64,000 bases of DNA from [Actinobacillus] rossii (GTDB lineage Bacteria; Pseudomonadota; Gammaproteobacteria; Enterobacterales; Pasteurellaceae), in assembly GCA_900444965.1 (NCBI GenBank), contig UFRQ01000003.1:1674001-1738000 (forward strand), written 5' to 3'. The notes below the pieces were generated by a model. It saw nothing but the letters and a program-made list of their open reading frames with translations. It searched no databases and was not told where the DNA came from. Position numbers and translations under genes: made by a program. Shown here one piece after another: positions 47,501-55,907 of the stretch (position 1 is the first letter of the stretch; each line of letters begins with the position of its first letter).

Positions 47501-48090
47501 TCTACTGTTGCTGATAAAGATGGCAATACAGCGAATTCTAGTGCCAAAGGTTCAACTGTTACAGATAAAAATGGTAACCAAACTATCGTTAGTGCAGATG
47601 GTACAACTGTTACTGGTAAAGATGGTGTATCTGCAACCTATAGTAAAGATGGCGTTGCTTTAAAAGGTGCAGATGGTAAAACTACAACACTTGGTCGTGA
47701 TGCTGATGGTAACTTGACTGTAACTAACGGAATTGGAACACAACCAAAAACTTTAGCAACTACAAATGACCTTCATAATCTTTCTAATCAATTTGATAAT
47801 AAATTGGATAATTTAGATAGAAAAGTAAACCGCAACAACCGTAAACTTCGTAGCGGTATTGCGGCAGTAACCGCAATGACCAATATTCCGCAAGTAACTC
47901 TTCCAGGTAAAGCCGCAGTGGGTGCTGGTGTAGGTACATATGAGGGTGAAGGTGCTGTATCTGTAGGTTATTCAAGAATGTCTGATAATGGTAAAGTCAT
48001 TTTGAAACTCAGTGCTGGTGCTTCAACACGTGGTACATTTAATGCGGGTGCTGGTGTAGCTTACCAATGGTAATTTAATTACCTACATAC

Positions 48091-48124
48091 AAAAAACCTC
48101 GTGAAATTCTCACGAGGTTTTTTT
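48091..48124 (+). terminator. Terminator after second adhesin
   Basis: A 13-bp perfect stem (AAAAAACCTCGTG), 7-nt loop and T-run. Confidence 0.92.
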
Positions 48125-48162
48125 ATATTTAGAATTAAATTTTAAGATTGATTTAAGATTGG

Positions 48163-48209
48163 AATCTATATATAGTATTAATAATAAATAAAAACACAAC
48201 ATATAGGTG
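48163..48209 (+). promoter_or_regulatory. Pair of NrdR-like boxes upstream of nrdD
   Basis: Two 16-bp sites, AATCTATATATAGTAT (48163-48178) and ACACAACATATAGGTG (48194-48209), each agree with the NrdR box ACACwATATATwGTGT at 12 of 16 positions. They start 31 bp apart, three helical turns, the usual spacing. NrdR represses ribonucleotide reductase genes when dATP is high. Confidence 0.5.
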
Positions 48210-48215
48210 ATCATC

Positions 48216-50342
48216 ATGTCTTCATTCTACGTTATCAAACGTGACGGTTCTCGCTCCAGTTTTGAAATTCAACGTATTATTAATGCCATTAAAAAAGCGG
48301 CAAAAGCCGTTTCTGTGGAAGATGAGCGTTATTATCATCATGTCGCTCAACAGGTCTTTGAGGATATTTTTAACCATTACAGTCAAGAAATCGATATTAG
48401 CCATATTCAACAAATTGTAGAAAACAAGTTGATGGCAAGTGAATATCCGCAGGTGGCTCGTGCTTATATTGAATATCGCCATGACCGAGATTCTGCACGG
48501 GAAAAACGAAGTAAATTAACCAAAGAAATCGAAGGGTTAATTGAACAAACGAATATGGCTGTGTTAAACGAAAATGCCAATAAAGACTCGAAAGTGATTC
48601 CTACTCAACGAGACTTATTGGCAGGGATCGTGGCAAAACATTACGCTAAGCAATATTTATTGCCGAAAGATGTGGTAGAAGCCCATGAACGTGGTGAAAT
48701 TCATTATCATGATTTAGATTATGCCCCATTTTTCCCGATGTTTAACTGTATGTTAGTGGATTTAAAAGGCATGCTCACCCAAGGTTTTAAAATGGGAAAT
48801 GCCGAAATAGAACCACCGCGTTCTATTGGAACGGCAACGGCGGTTACAGCGCAAATTATCGCACAAGTGGCAAGCCATATTTATGGCGGTACAACCATTA
48901 ATCGTATTGATGAGATACTTGCCCCTTATGTACAAATTAGCTATGAAAAATTGCTAAAAACAGCGCAAGAATGGAATATCCCAAATCCTAAAGCTTATGC
49001 TAATGCTTTGATCGAAAAAGAATGTTATGACGCATTTCAGTCTTTAGAATATGAAGTCAATACCCTTCACACAGCTAATGGTCAAACGCCATTTGTGACA
49101 TTCGGTTTTGGCTTGGGATTGAGTTGGCAAGAGCGATTAATTCAAATTTCTATCTTAAAAAATCGTATTCGTGGGTTAGGCAAAAATCATAAAACGCCTG
49201 TATTCCCTAAATTAGTGTTTACCATTAAAAAAGGCGTTAACCAATCTCCTGCTGATCCAAACTATGACGTCAAAAAATTAGCGTTGGAATGTGCCTCAAA
49301 ACGCATGTATCCCGATATCTTAAATTATGAGCAAGTTGTTAAAGTGACAGGGTCATTCAAGGCTCCAATGGGCTGCCGTAGTTTCTTAGGCAAATACGAA
49401 GAAAATGGACAAGAAATCCATGATGGACGTAATAACTTAGGTGTGGTGAGTTTGAATTTACCGCGTATTGCGTTAGAAGCTAATCATGATGAAAAACGTT
49501 TCTTTGATATTTTAGAACAACGTTTAAATTTAGCGAAAAAAGCGTTAATGACACGTATTGCGCGTCTTGAAAACACCAAAGCGCGTGTTGCCCCAATTCT
49601 TTATATGGAAGGGGCTTGTGGTGTGCGTTTAAAAGCCGATGATAATGTCGCTCATATCTTTAAAAACGGACGAGCATCAATTTCTTTAGGTTATATTGGT
49701 ATTCATGAAACCATTAATGCACTTTATAACCAAGGTCATGTATTTGATAGTGAAATTCTACGCGAAAAATCGATAAAAATTGTAGAACGGTTAAGCCAAG
49801 CCACAAAAGCGTGGGCGGCAGAAACAGGCTACGCCTTTAGTCTTTACTCTACGCCAAGTGAAAATCTCTGCGACCGATTCTGTCGTTTAGATACCAAACA
49901 ATTTGGCATTATTGATGGTGTAACAGATAAAGGTTACTACACCAATAGTTATCACTTGGATGTGGAGAAAAAAGTCAATCCATACGATAAATTAGATTTT
50001 GAAATGCCTTATCCGTCTTTAGCCAGTGGCGGTTTCATTTGTTACGGCGAATATCCTAATGTACAGCATAATTTAAAAGCCTTAGAAGATGTTTGGGATT
50101 ATGCTTATGACCGCGTTCCTTACTACGGTACCAACACGCCTATTGATGAATGTTATGAATGTGGTTTTACTGGCGAATTTGAATGTACCAGTAAAGGTTT
50201 CACCTGTCCGAAATGTGGTAATCATGATAGCGAAAAAGTGTCGGTAACGCGCCGTGTTTGTGGTTATCTTGGTAGTCCTGATGCGCGTCCATTTAATCCA
50301 GGTAAACAGGAAGAAGTGAAACGCCGTGTAAAACATATGTGA
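48216..50342 (+). CDS. nrdD: Anaerobic ribonucleoside-triphosphate reductase (class III)
   Basis: Glycyl-radical enzyme reducing ribonucleoside triphosphates to deoxy forms without oxygen. Radical Gly683 lies in RVCGYLG near the C-terminus, and a four-cysteine zinc site (CYECG, CPKCG) precedes it. An N-terminal ATP-cone (about 1-90) gives allosteric control. 708 residues versus 712 in E. coli. ATG 48216 preferred over GTG 48207; Shine-Dalgarno AGGTGA. nrdG lies downstream, separated by a palindromic element. Confidence 0.96.
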   Translation: MSSFYVIKRDGSRSSFEIQRIINAIKKAAKAVSVEDERYYHHVAQQVFEDIFNHYSQEIDISHIQQIVENKLMASEYPQVARAYIEYRHDRDSAREKRSKLTKEIEGLIEQTNMAVLNENANKDSKVIPTQRDLLAGIVAKHYAKQYLLPKDVVEAHERGEIHYHDLDYAPFFPMFNCMLVDLKGMLTQGFKMGNAEIEPPRSIGTATAVTAQIIAQVASHIYGGTTINRIDEILAPYVQISYEKLLKTAQEWNIPNPKAYANALIEKECYDAFQSLEYEVNTLHTANGQTPFVTFGFGLGLSWQERLIQISILKNRIRGLGKNHKTPVFPKLVFTIKKGVNQSPADPNYDVKKLALECASKRMYPDILNYEQVVKVTGSFKAPMGCRSFLGKYEENGQEIHDGRNNLGVVSLNLPRIALEANHDEKRFFDILEQRLNLAKKALMTRIARLENTKARVAPILYMEGACGVRLKADDNVAHIFKNGRASISLGYIGIHETINALYNQGHVFDSEILREKSIKIVERLSQATKAWAAETGYAFSLYSTPSENLCDRFCRLDTKQFGIIDGVTDKGYYTNSYHLDVEKKVNPYDKLDFEMPYPSLASGGFICYGEYPNVQHNLKALEDVWDYAYDRVPYYGTNTPIDECYECGFTGEFECTSKGFTCPKCGNHDSEKVSVTRRVCGYLGSPDARPFNPGKQEEVKRRVKHM

Positions 50343-50350
50343 TGTTTTAT

Positions 50351-50631
50351 GTTACTTTCTTGCTCGTGCAAGAAAGTAACCAAAGAACACGCTCCGATTT
50401 TGTTGCCATTTCCTTTTTTAGGGGGTATTTTTTTCACGCTAAATTCCTAAACTCGCTTCGCTCAAACAGACGGAATTTAGCTAAAAACAACCCCTAAAAA
50501 AGGGCAACAAAGACGGGGACTTTATTCTAGCGAGAACCAATAAAAGTACGGTCAAATTCAAATAATTTTTAAATTACGCTCCAAGGGTTCCCTTCTTTGG
50601 TTATTTTCTTTGGCGAAGCAAAGAAAGTAAC
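50351..50631. repeat. Long imperfect palindromic element between nrdD and nrdG
   Basis: The two halves pair with each other. Outer: a 13-bp hairpin GTTACTTTCTTGC/GCAAGAAAGTAAC then CAAAGAA (50351-50387) against TTCTTTGG and a similar hairpin (50593-50631). Middle: TTTGTTGCC and CCTTTTTTAGGGG (50398-50425) against CCCCTAAAAAAGGGCAACAAA (50491-50511, 21 bases cited as two parts). Inner: GCTAAATTCC (50438-50447) against GGAATTTAGC (50472-50481). No gene inside. It looks like a MITE or a large intergenic repeat, and fills nearly the whole 333-bp gap. Confidence 0.75.
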
Positions 50632-50675
50632 AGAATATCGCCCCATGGCAAAAACAACATAACTTAACAAAAAAT

Positions 50676-51176
50676 ATGAACTACCTCCAATACTACCCTG
50701 TCGATATTATTAACGGTGAAGGTACACGTTGTACGCTTTTTGTCAGTGGCTGTACTCATGCTTGCAAAGGTTGTTATAACCAAAAAAGCTGGTCATTTTC
50801 AGCGGGAGTTGAATTTGATAGCGTGATGGAAGAACATATTATCAAGGATTTGAAAGATACGCGGATTAAACGCCAAGGTTTAACTCTTTCCGGCGGTGAC
50901 CCGATGCATCCTAACAATATTGAGACCCTGTTACCCTTGGTACAACGTATTAAACGCGAATGTCCCGATAAAGATATTTGGGTGTGGACTGGCTATCAAA
51001 TTGATGAATTGGATGAAAAACAACGTCAAATGTTGCCTTATATTGATGTCATCATAGACGGCAAATTTGAGCAAGAAAAAGCCGATCCCGCTTTAATTTG
51101 GCGCGGTTCGGCAAATCAAAAGGTTTATCGGATCAGTAAAGACAATCCGCAGATTGATTTTATTCAACTTTTTTAA
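50676..51176 (+). CDS. nrdG: Anaerobic ribonucleotide reductase activating protein
   Basis: Radical-SAM enzyme that makes the glycyl radical on NrdD. The cluster motif CTHACKGC (C26, C30, C33) is present, followed by GGDPMHPNN (SAM binding). 166 residues, slightly longer than E. coli (154). Usually cotranscribed with nrdD; here 333 bp with a palindromic element lie between, so it may need its own promoter. Confidence 0.94.
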   Translation: MNYLQYYPVDIINGEGTRCTLFVSGCTHACKGCYNQKSWSFSAGVEFDSVMEEHIIKDLKDTRIKRQGLTLSGGDPMHPNNIETLLPLVQRIKRECPDKDIWVWTGYQIDELDEKQRQMLPYIDVIIDGKFEQEKADPALIWRGSANQKVYRISKDNPQIDFIQLF

Positions 51177-51186
51177 CCAAGGCTTA

Positions 51187-51975
51187 CTATCCAAACAATG
51201 CTAAGGAATTTTGCCAAATGGTTTCTTGGATTTGTTCAGGTGTTTCTTTACGTAATTGGCAAAGCGATTCAAATATTTTAGCCATCCGCTCAGGGCGATT
51301 AGGTTGCCCTTGAAAACCTGATACAGGCATATCAGGACTATCGGTTTCCAGTAATAAAGCATCGAGTGGCAATTTGCTCATCGTTTGTCGCGTTTTATTG
51401 GCGCGTTCATAAGTAATGGTACCACCCACCCCAATTTTATATCCTAAATCCACAAAACGTTTGGCTTGATCATAGCTCCCACTAAAGCCGTGTACTACTC
51501 CCCGCTTTGGAATATCAATACGTTTTAAAAAGGTAAAAAGTTGATCGTGAGTTTTACGACTGTGTAAATTGACGGGCAAGTGATATTTTTTTGCCAAAAA
51601 TAGTTGTGCTTCAAAAAATTTACACTGTTTTTTCCAAATAAGTTCGGCGGTTAATTCAGGAATTGCCTGCTCTAATCCTATTTCTGCAACTGCGGTTAAT
51701 TTTTTGTGACGTTGTAATAGAATATTTTCTAAAACATCCAAATCTTTAAGTGTATGTTCTTTAATATAAAGCGGATGCAATCCTAATCCATAACGTAAAT
51801 TTTTGGGGAAAAGTGCGGTTAAATTTTTAATTGTTTCAAAATCACGCTGTAGGACAGCAACAACCAATATTTTTTCTACACCATTTGCGATGGCATTTTG
51901 AACAAGATGTTCTAACGGTTCTTGAGTAAATTGATGTAGATAATCAAGGTGGGTATGAGTATCGAAAAATGGCAT
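51187..51975 (-). CDS. yjjV: TatD-family metal-dependent hydrolase YjjV
   Basis: TIM-barrel amidohydrolase-type nuclease, 262 residues. Metal ligands appear in DTHTHLD (residues 5-11), AEIGLE, HSRKTHD, VHGFSGS and LLETDSPDMP. The GVVHGFSGS and YKIGVGGTITY stretches match YjjV best within the TatD family. Probable DNase or deaminating activity; role unconfirmed. Confidence 0.9.
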   Translation of the reverse strand: MPFFDTHTHLDYLHQFTQEPLEHLVQNAIANGVEKILVVAVLQRDFETIKNLTALFPKNLRYGLGLHPLYIKEHTLKDLDVLENILLQRHKKLTAVAEIGLEQAIPELTAELIWKKQCKFFEAQLFLAKKYHLPVNLHSRKTHDQLFTFLKRIDIPKRGVVHGFSGSYDQAKRFVDLGYKIGVGGTITYERANKTRQTMSKLPLDALLLETDSPDMPVSGFQGQPNRPERMAKIFESLCQLRKETPEQIQETIWQNSLALFG

Positions 51976-52059
51976 TATACACTCCTAAAATAACCTAATG
52001 AGCATACCGAAAAAAACAAGAAAAATCGACCGCACTTTTAAAGTATCTTGGATAATTCA

Positions 52060-52088
52060 TTGAGAAAAATCCCATTTTCTACTACAAT
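52060..52088 (+). promoter_or_regulatory. Probable sigma-70 promoter of pth
   Basis: -35 TTGAGA (52060-52065), 17-bp spacer, -10 TACAAT (52083-52088), 29 bases before the pth ATG. Confidence 0.65.
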
Positions 52089-52117
52089 ACGCCCCTATTT
52101 CATACAGGGAAAACAAA

Positions 52118-52702
52118 ATGTCTGAAATTAAATTAATCGTGGGCTTGGGGAATCCTGGAGCAAAATATGAGGGGACACGCCATAATGCGGGCGAATGGTT
52201 AGTTAATGAACTCGCTCGTATGTACAATGTGACCTTAAAGGACGATGCGAAATATTTTGGTAAAACAGCGAAAATATCCACCGCACTTGGGGATGTTTGG
52301 TTATTAATTCCAACCACTTTTATGAACTTAAGTGGTAAAGCGGTTGGCGCATTAGCCAATTTTTTTCGTATTAAACCCGAACAAATTATCGTGGCACACG
52401 ATGAACTCGATTTGCCTTGTGGTGTGGCAAAAATCAAGCAAGGTGGCGGGCATGGTGGCCATAATGGTTTAAAAGATATTGTTGCAGCATTAGGTAATAA
52501 CAATAATTTTTACCGAATCCGAATTGGCATTAATCACCCTGGTAGCAAAGAACTGGTTGCAGGTTATGTACTAAGTAAAGCAGCTCCACAAGATCAAGAG
52601 AAAATAAATGCTGCCATTGATGAAGCTAGTCGCTGCTTAGACGTTTGGTTTAAAGATGGTGTAACTAAAGCGACTAATCGATTAAACAGTTTTAAAGCAT
52701 AA
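52118..52702 (+). CDS. pth: Peptidyl-tRNA hydrolase
   Basis: Frees tRNA from dropped-off peptidyl-tRNA. Catalytic His22 is in YEGTRHNAG, with Asp in the HDELDLP stretch and conserved asparagines ([12 protein letters not shown]). 194 residues, normal. Followed by ychF, the usual order in gammaproteobacteria. Confidence 0.96.
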   Translation: MSEIKLIVGLGNPGAKYEGTRHNAGEWLVNELARMYNVTLKDDAKYFGKTAKISTALGDVWLLIPTTFMNLSGKAVGALANFFRIKPEQIIVAHDELDLPCGVAKIKQGGGHGGHNGLKDIVAALGNNNNFYRIRIGINHPGSKELVAGYVLSKAAPQDQEKINAAIDEASRCLDVWFKDGVTKATNRLNSFKA

Positions 52703-52711
52703 TTCGTAAAA

Positions 52712-52763
52712 ATGGGGTCAAACCCATCAAATTTTAACATTCATGGTGGGTGTTTTCCCCACC
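52712..52763. repeat. Pair of small hairpins between pth and ychF
   Basis: ATGGG/CCCAT (52712-52727) and GGTGGG/CCCACC (52745-52763). The GGTGGGTnTTTTCCCC-ACC unit recurs next to pgi at 55880-55897, so it may be a dispersed repeat. Confidence 0.45.
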
Positions 52764-52779
52764 TTACAAGGATAAAATC

Positions 52780-53871
52780 ATGGGATTTAAATGTGGTATC
52801 GTAGGTTTACCAAATGTAGGTAAATCAACTTTATTCAACGCGTTAACTAAAGCGGGTATTGAAGCAGCAAACTACCCATTCTGTACTATTGAACCCAATA
52901 CAGGTGTAGTGCCTATGCCCGATCCTCGTTTAGACGCATTAGCAGAGATTGTAAAACCTGAACGTGTGTTACCGACGACAATGGAATTTGTGGACATTGC
53001 CGGTTTAGTGGCTGGTGCAAGTAAAGGTGAAGGTTTAGGCAACAAATTTTTAGCAAATATCCGTGAAACGGATGCTATTGGTCATGTGGTTCGTTGTTTT
53101 GAAAATGATGATATCGTACATGTGGCAGGAAAAATTGATCCAGCCAATGATATTGAAATCATTAATACTGAACTGGCATTGGCAGACTTAGATAGCTGTG
53201 AACGCGCTATTCAACGTTTACAAAAACGAGCGAAAGGTGGTGATAAAGAGGCTAAGTTTGAATTATCTGTGATGGAAAAAATTCTACCAGTGCTTGAAAA
53301 TGCAGGTATGATTCGTTCAGTGGCATTAGATAAAGATGAACTTCATGCAATTAAAGGTTATAACTTCTTAACGTTAAAACCAACCATGTATATTGCTAAC
53401 GTAAATGAAGATGGTTTTGAAAACAACCCTTATTTAGATCGTGTGCGTGAAATTGCAGAAAAAGAAGGTGCTGTTGTGGTTCCAGTTTGTGCCGCGATTG
53501 AATCAGAAATTGCTGAACTTGATGACGAAGAAAAAGTTGAGTTTTTACAAGATTTAGGTATTGAAGAACCTGGGTTGAACCGCGTAATTCGTGCAGGTTA
53601 TAAGCTTTTAAACCTGCAAACTTATTTCACAGCGGGTGTGAAAGAAGTTCGTGCTTGGACTGTTTCTGTGGGAGCTACAGCGCCCAAAGCCGCGGCTGTC
53701 ATTCATACCGACTTCGAAAAAGGCTTTATTCGCGCTGAAGTTATTGCGTATCAAGATTTTATTGATAATAAAGGCGAAGCCGGTGCAAAAGAAGCAGGTA
53801 AATGGCGTTTAGAAGGTAAAGATTATATTGTTCAAGATGGCGATGTGATGCATTTCCGTTTTAATGTGTAA
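52780..53871 (+). CDS. ychF: Redox-regulated ATPase YchF
   Basis: Obg-related GTPase-fold protein that prefers ATP and binds the ribosome. P-loop GLPNVGKS at residues 9-16, coiled-coil insert, and C-terminal TGS domain (ending VMHFRFNV). 363 residues exactly as in E. coli. Start ATG 52780 with AAGGAT upstream; the ATG at 52750 falls in the hairpin region. Confidence 0.96.
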   Translation: MGFKCGIVGLPNVGKSTLFNALTKAGIEAANYPFCTIEPNTGVVPMPDPRLDALAEIVKPERVLPTTMEFVDIAGLVAGASKGEGLGNKFLANIRETDAIGHVVRCFENDDIVHVAGKIDPANDIEIINTELALADLDSCERAIQRLQKRAKGGDKEAKFELSVMEKILPVLENAGMIRSVALDKDELHAIKGYNFLTLKPTMYIANVNEDGFENNPYLDRVREIAEKEGAVVVPVCAAIESEIAELDDEEKVEFLQDLGIEEPGLNRVIRAGYKLLNLQTYFTAGVKEVRAWTVSVGATAPKAAAVIHTDFEKGFIRAEVIAYQDFIDNKGEAGAKEAGKWRLEGKDYIVQDGDVMHFRFNV

Positions 53872-53912
53872 TAACTTATATGATTTAATTCTAAAAAACA
53901 TAGAACAAATTG

Positions 53913-53952
53913 ACCGCACTTTTAGCAAATTTTGTTAAAGTGCGGTTTCTTT
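53913..53952 (+). terminator. Terminator from paired uptake signals after ychF
   Basis: ACCGCACTTT and AAAGTGCGGT pair (10 bp, 14-nt loop), followed by TTCTTTT. Confidence 0.75.
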
Positions 53953-53963
53953 TAGGGAAAATC

Positions 53964-54404
53964 ATGAAATTGAAAATTCCACCACCAGTTTTATTTTTGC
54001 TCTGTATTGCCATTATTAAACTTCTACCGACAACAGAATTGTTAAACTTTACATTTTTTGTATTAGCAAGTGTATTGTTCGTCGTTGGATTGGTTATTGC
54101 TTTAGCTAGTTTATTAACATTTTGGCAAGCAAAAACCACTGTAAGTCCTAAAAAAATTGAACAAGCATCAACATTAATTACAACGGGTGTTTTTCGCTTA
54201 AGTCGTAATCCACTGTATTTGAGCCTTGTCCTTTGGCTATTGGCTTGGACAATATTTTGCGAAACTTTATGGGGCGTGCTGGTAGTTATCGGTTTTATTG
54301 CCTATCTCACCGAATTTCAAATTAAACCTGAAGAAAAATTTTTAGCACAAAAATTTGGTAAACAATATTTAGACTATAAACAATCCGTTAGACGTTGGAT
54401 TTAA
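53964..54404 (+). CDS. Isoprenylcysteine methyltransferase-like membrane protein
   Basis: A 146-residue membrane protein with four hydrophobic segments. The C-terminal half carries the ICMT/PEMT-like motif GVFRLSRNPLYLSLVLW and a tail EEKFLAQKFGKQYLDYKQSVRRWI (the conserved E, then YxxYxxxVxRW). Bacterial relatives are probable SAM-dependent methyltransferases of unknown substrate. Start ATG 53964 with AGGGAAAA upstream. Confidence 0.8.
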   Translation: MKLKIPPPVLFLLCIAIIKLLPTTELLNFTFFVLASVLFVVGLVIALASLLTFWQAKTTVSPKKIEQASTLITTGVFRLSRNPLYLSLVLWLLAWTIFCETLWGVLVVIGFIAYLTEFQIKPEEKFLAQKFGKQYLDYKQSVRRWI

Positions 54405-54413
54405 GGAAATTTT

Positions 54414-54902
54414 ATGTCAATCACAATCTTAGATGGCGGTATGAGCCGTGAATTAATGCGTTTAAATGCACCTTTCAGACAACCTGAATGGTCAGCGCTG
54501 TCTCTATATGAAAAACCTTCCGCAGTACAACAAGTACATGAAGAATTTATCAAAGCCGGCGCGCAAGTCATTACCACCAATAGCTACGCCGTCGTGCCAT
54601 TCCATATTGGCGAGCAACGTTTCCATGCAGACGGCAAAATGTTGTCTGATTTAGCAGGGCGTTTAGCCAAAAGTGCGGTCAAAAATTCAGGGGTTTTAAC
54701 CACCAAAATTGCCGGTTCTTTGCCGCCTATGTTTGGCTCTTATCGCGCAGATTACGTTCCGGGAATTTTATTATTCCTTTATTCAAATCGTCAATTTCAC
54801 GGCAAAGTTAAATTGACAGGAGGCGAAAAAATATTACTGATTATTATCTTAGCTATTTTTGCTTATGCAGTTTTTGTTTTGCCAGAGTTATTAAACTCAT
54901 AA
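54414..54902 (+). pseudogene. Truncated homocysteine S-methyltransferase fused to an unrelated tail
   Basis: Residues 1-~116 (MSITILDGGMSRELMR ... GSLPPMFGSYRADYV) are the N-terminal third of a homocysteine S-methyltransferase family protein, which is normally ~290-310 residues. From about 54762 on, the sequence switches to ILLFLYSNRQFHG and a single membrane helix (ILLIIILAIFAYAVFVLPELL). The C-terminal cysteines that bind zinc are missing, so methyltransferase activity is not expected. It looks like an internal deletion that joined two genes in frame. A stable product is possible. Confidence 0.75.
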
Positions 54903-54963
54903 TTAATAGAATAGCTGGGGCGAAAGATTTTTGCCCCTATAAATAAAATCGCGGTTAAATTTT

Positions 54964-55812
54964 TTATTTTTTTAAATTCGCCCACGCGACAGAAAGAAGA
55001 ATAATTGCACCGCCAATCAACATTCTTAACGTCGGTACTTCATTAAAACAGATCCACGCAATGGCGATAGCATAGACAGGTTCTAGCGAAATAATCATAG
55101 ACGCAGTTCGGGCGTTAATTGTATCAAGACTAGAAACAAATAAGGTATACGCTACCGTTGTACATAAAAATCCGATACAAAAAATCCAAAACCAATCTAT
55201 TGTTGATACAAAAAGCAATTTCTCTGCTGAAAATGGCAATAAAATTAAACCGGCAAAGAGATATTGCCACCAACTTGCTTGAGTTCCTGCTAATTTGCTC
55301 ATACTTTTACGGTTCACAATCGCTAAAATACCGTAAGATACCGCAGAAAAAATGCCCCAAAGCAAGCCTTGTGTTCCCTCGCTCCCAAGCGTAAATTCAG
55401 GGGTAACTAGAATTAGCCCAATGGTGATAGCCACTAATAAGCTGACTTCTTTTAAATGCAATTTTTCTTTAAAGAAAAACACTTCGAAAATAGCAACAAA
55501 GGCTGGAAAACTCGCAAAACCTAAGGTGGCTAAAGCTACACCACCGACTTTTACGGCAACAAAAAACGTCACCCAATGTGCAGCTAATAATGTACCAGAA
55601 AGCGCAAGTTGCCCAATGTATTTTTTAGATAGATGTGTAATCGGTTGTTTTTGCCAAATAAAATACAATGAGAGCATAAAAAAGGCGATCCAAACTCGAC
55701 CTAAGACCAGTGTATCAGCACTACTTTGAATTAAAGCCCCAAAAATTCCTGATGCACCAAAAAGAACGGCAGTGCTATGGACTTTGAGTAAGGCTAAAGT
55801 CTGTTTATTCAT
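54964..55812 (-). CDS. EamA/DMT-superfamily transporter
   Basis: 282-residue inner-membrane protein with ten hydrophobic segments in two EamA repeats. Early GASGIFGALIQSSADTLVLGR and late ISLEPVYAIAIAWICFNEVPT are typical of the family. Substrate unknown. ATG 55812 (MNKQTLALLKVHS) is chosen; an in-frame start at 55896 would put the repeat hairpins in coding sequence. It is distinct from the transporter at 11330. Confidence 0.85.
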   Translation of the reverse strand: MNKQTLALLKVHSTAVLFGASGIFGALIQSSADTLVLGRVWIAFFMLSLYFIWQKQPITHLSKKYIGQLALSGTLLAAHWVTFFVAVKVGGVALATLGFASFPAFVAIFEVFFFKEKLHLKEVSLLVAITIGLILVTPEFTLGSEGTQGLLWGIFSAVSYGILAIVNRKSMSKLAGTQASWWQYLFAGLILLPFSAEKLLFVSTIDWFWIFCIGFLCTTVAYTLFVSSLDTINARTASMIISLEPVYAIAIAWICFNEVPTLRMLIGGAIILLSVAWANLKK

Positions 55813-55837
55813 TATTGTTTTGACATTTCTAAAAATG

Positions 55838-55863
55838 AAAAAAGGACAGGGATAAACCCTGTC
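55838..55863 (-). terminator. Terminator of pgi
   Basis: On the minus strand GACAGGG-TTTAT-CCCTGTC is followed by CTTTTTTC. It belongs to the same repeat family as 41735-41762. Confidence 0.75.
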
Positions 55864-55872
55864 ACTACGAGA
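55845..55872. repeat. REP-like intergenic hairpin, copy 2
   Basis: GACAGGG-ATAAA-CCCTGTC then ACTACGAG; compare the copy at 41735-41762. A GGTGGG/CCCACC hairpin follows at 55880-55897, like the one before ychF. Confidence 0.5.
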
Positions 55873-55907
55873 TTTTATTGGTGGGTTTTCCCCCACCGTT
55901 TAATGGA

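Larger units (their letters stand above)
43011..48073 (+). pseudogene. Trimeric autotransporter adhesin, signal peptide out of frame
   Basis: Hia/YadA-type adhesin. The ATG at 43011, after AGGGGG, opens an extended signal peptide (MNKIFKVIFSKVTGELTVVSEM), but that frame stops at TGA 43167. The hydrophobic end of the signal ([13 protein letters not shown]) and the whole passenger continue in another frame from about 43145 to 48073. One added base between 43145 and 43166 would restore a ~1,690-residue protein. Order: beta-roll head with repeated SIAIG motifs (43240-44250), neck ([12 protein letters not shown]), coiled coils, stalk modules and anchor ending GVAYQW. Likely silent in this strain, unless this is a sequencing error. 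Family certain, state less so. Confidence 0.85.

Noticed and set aside
45119-47560. Regular direct repeats resembling a CRISPR array
   Set aside because: They are in-frame coding repeats with no spacers of even length and no cas genes.
43166-48073. Translation of the adhesin from GTG 43166 as an independent gene
   Set aside because: The Shine-Dalgarno-like AAAGGAG overlaps the GTG with no spacing, and the product would lack the extended signal peptide.
48140-48165. FNR box before nrdD (TTGATTTAAGATTGG)
   Set aside because: The second half does not match ATCAA; only one half site is present.
54917-54937. Hairpin GGGGCGAAA/TTTTGCCCC after the chimeric gene as a terminator
   Set aside because: It has a G-U pair and no T-run on either side; could be weak at best.
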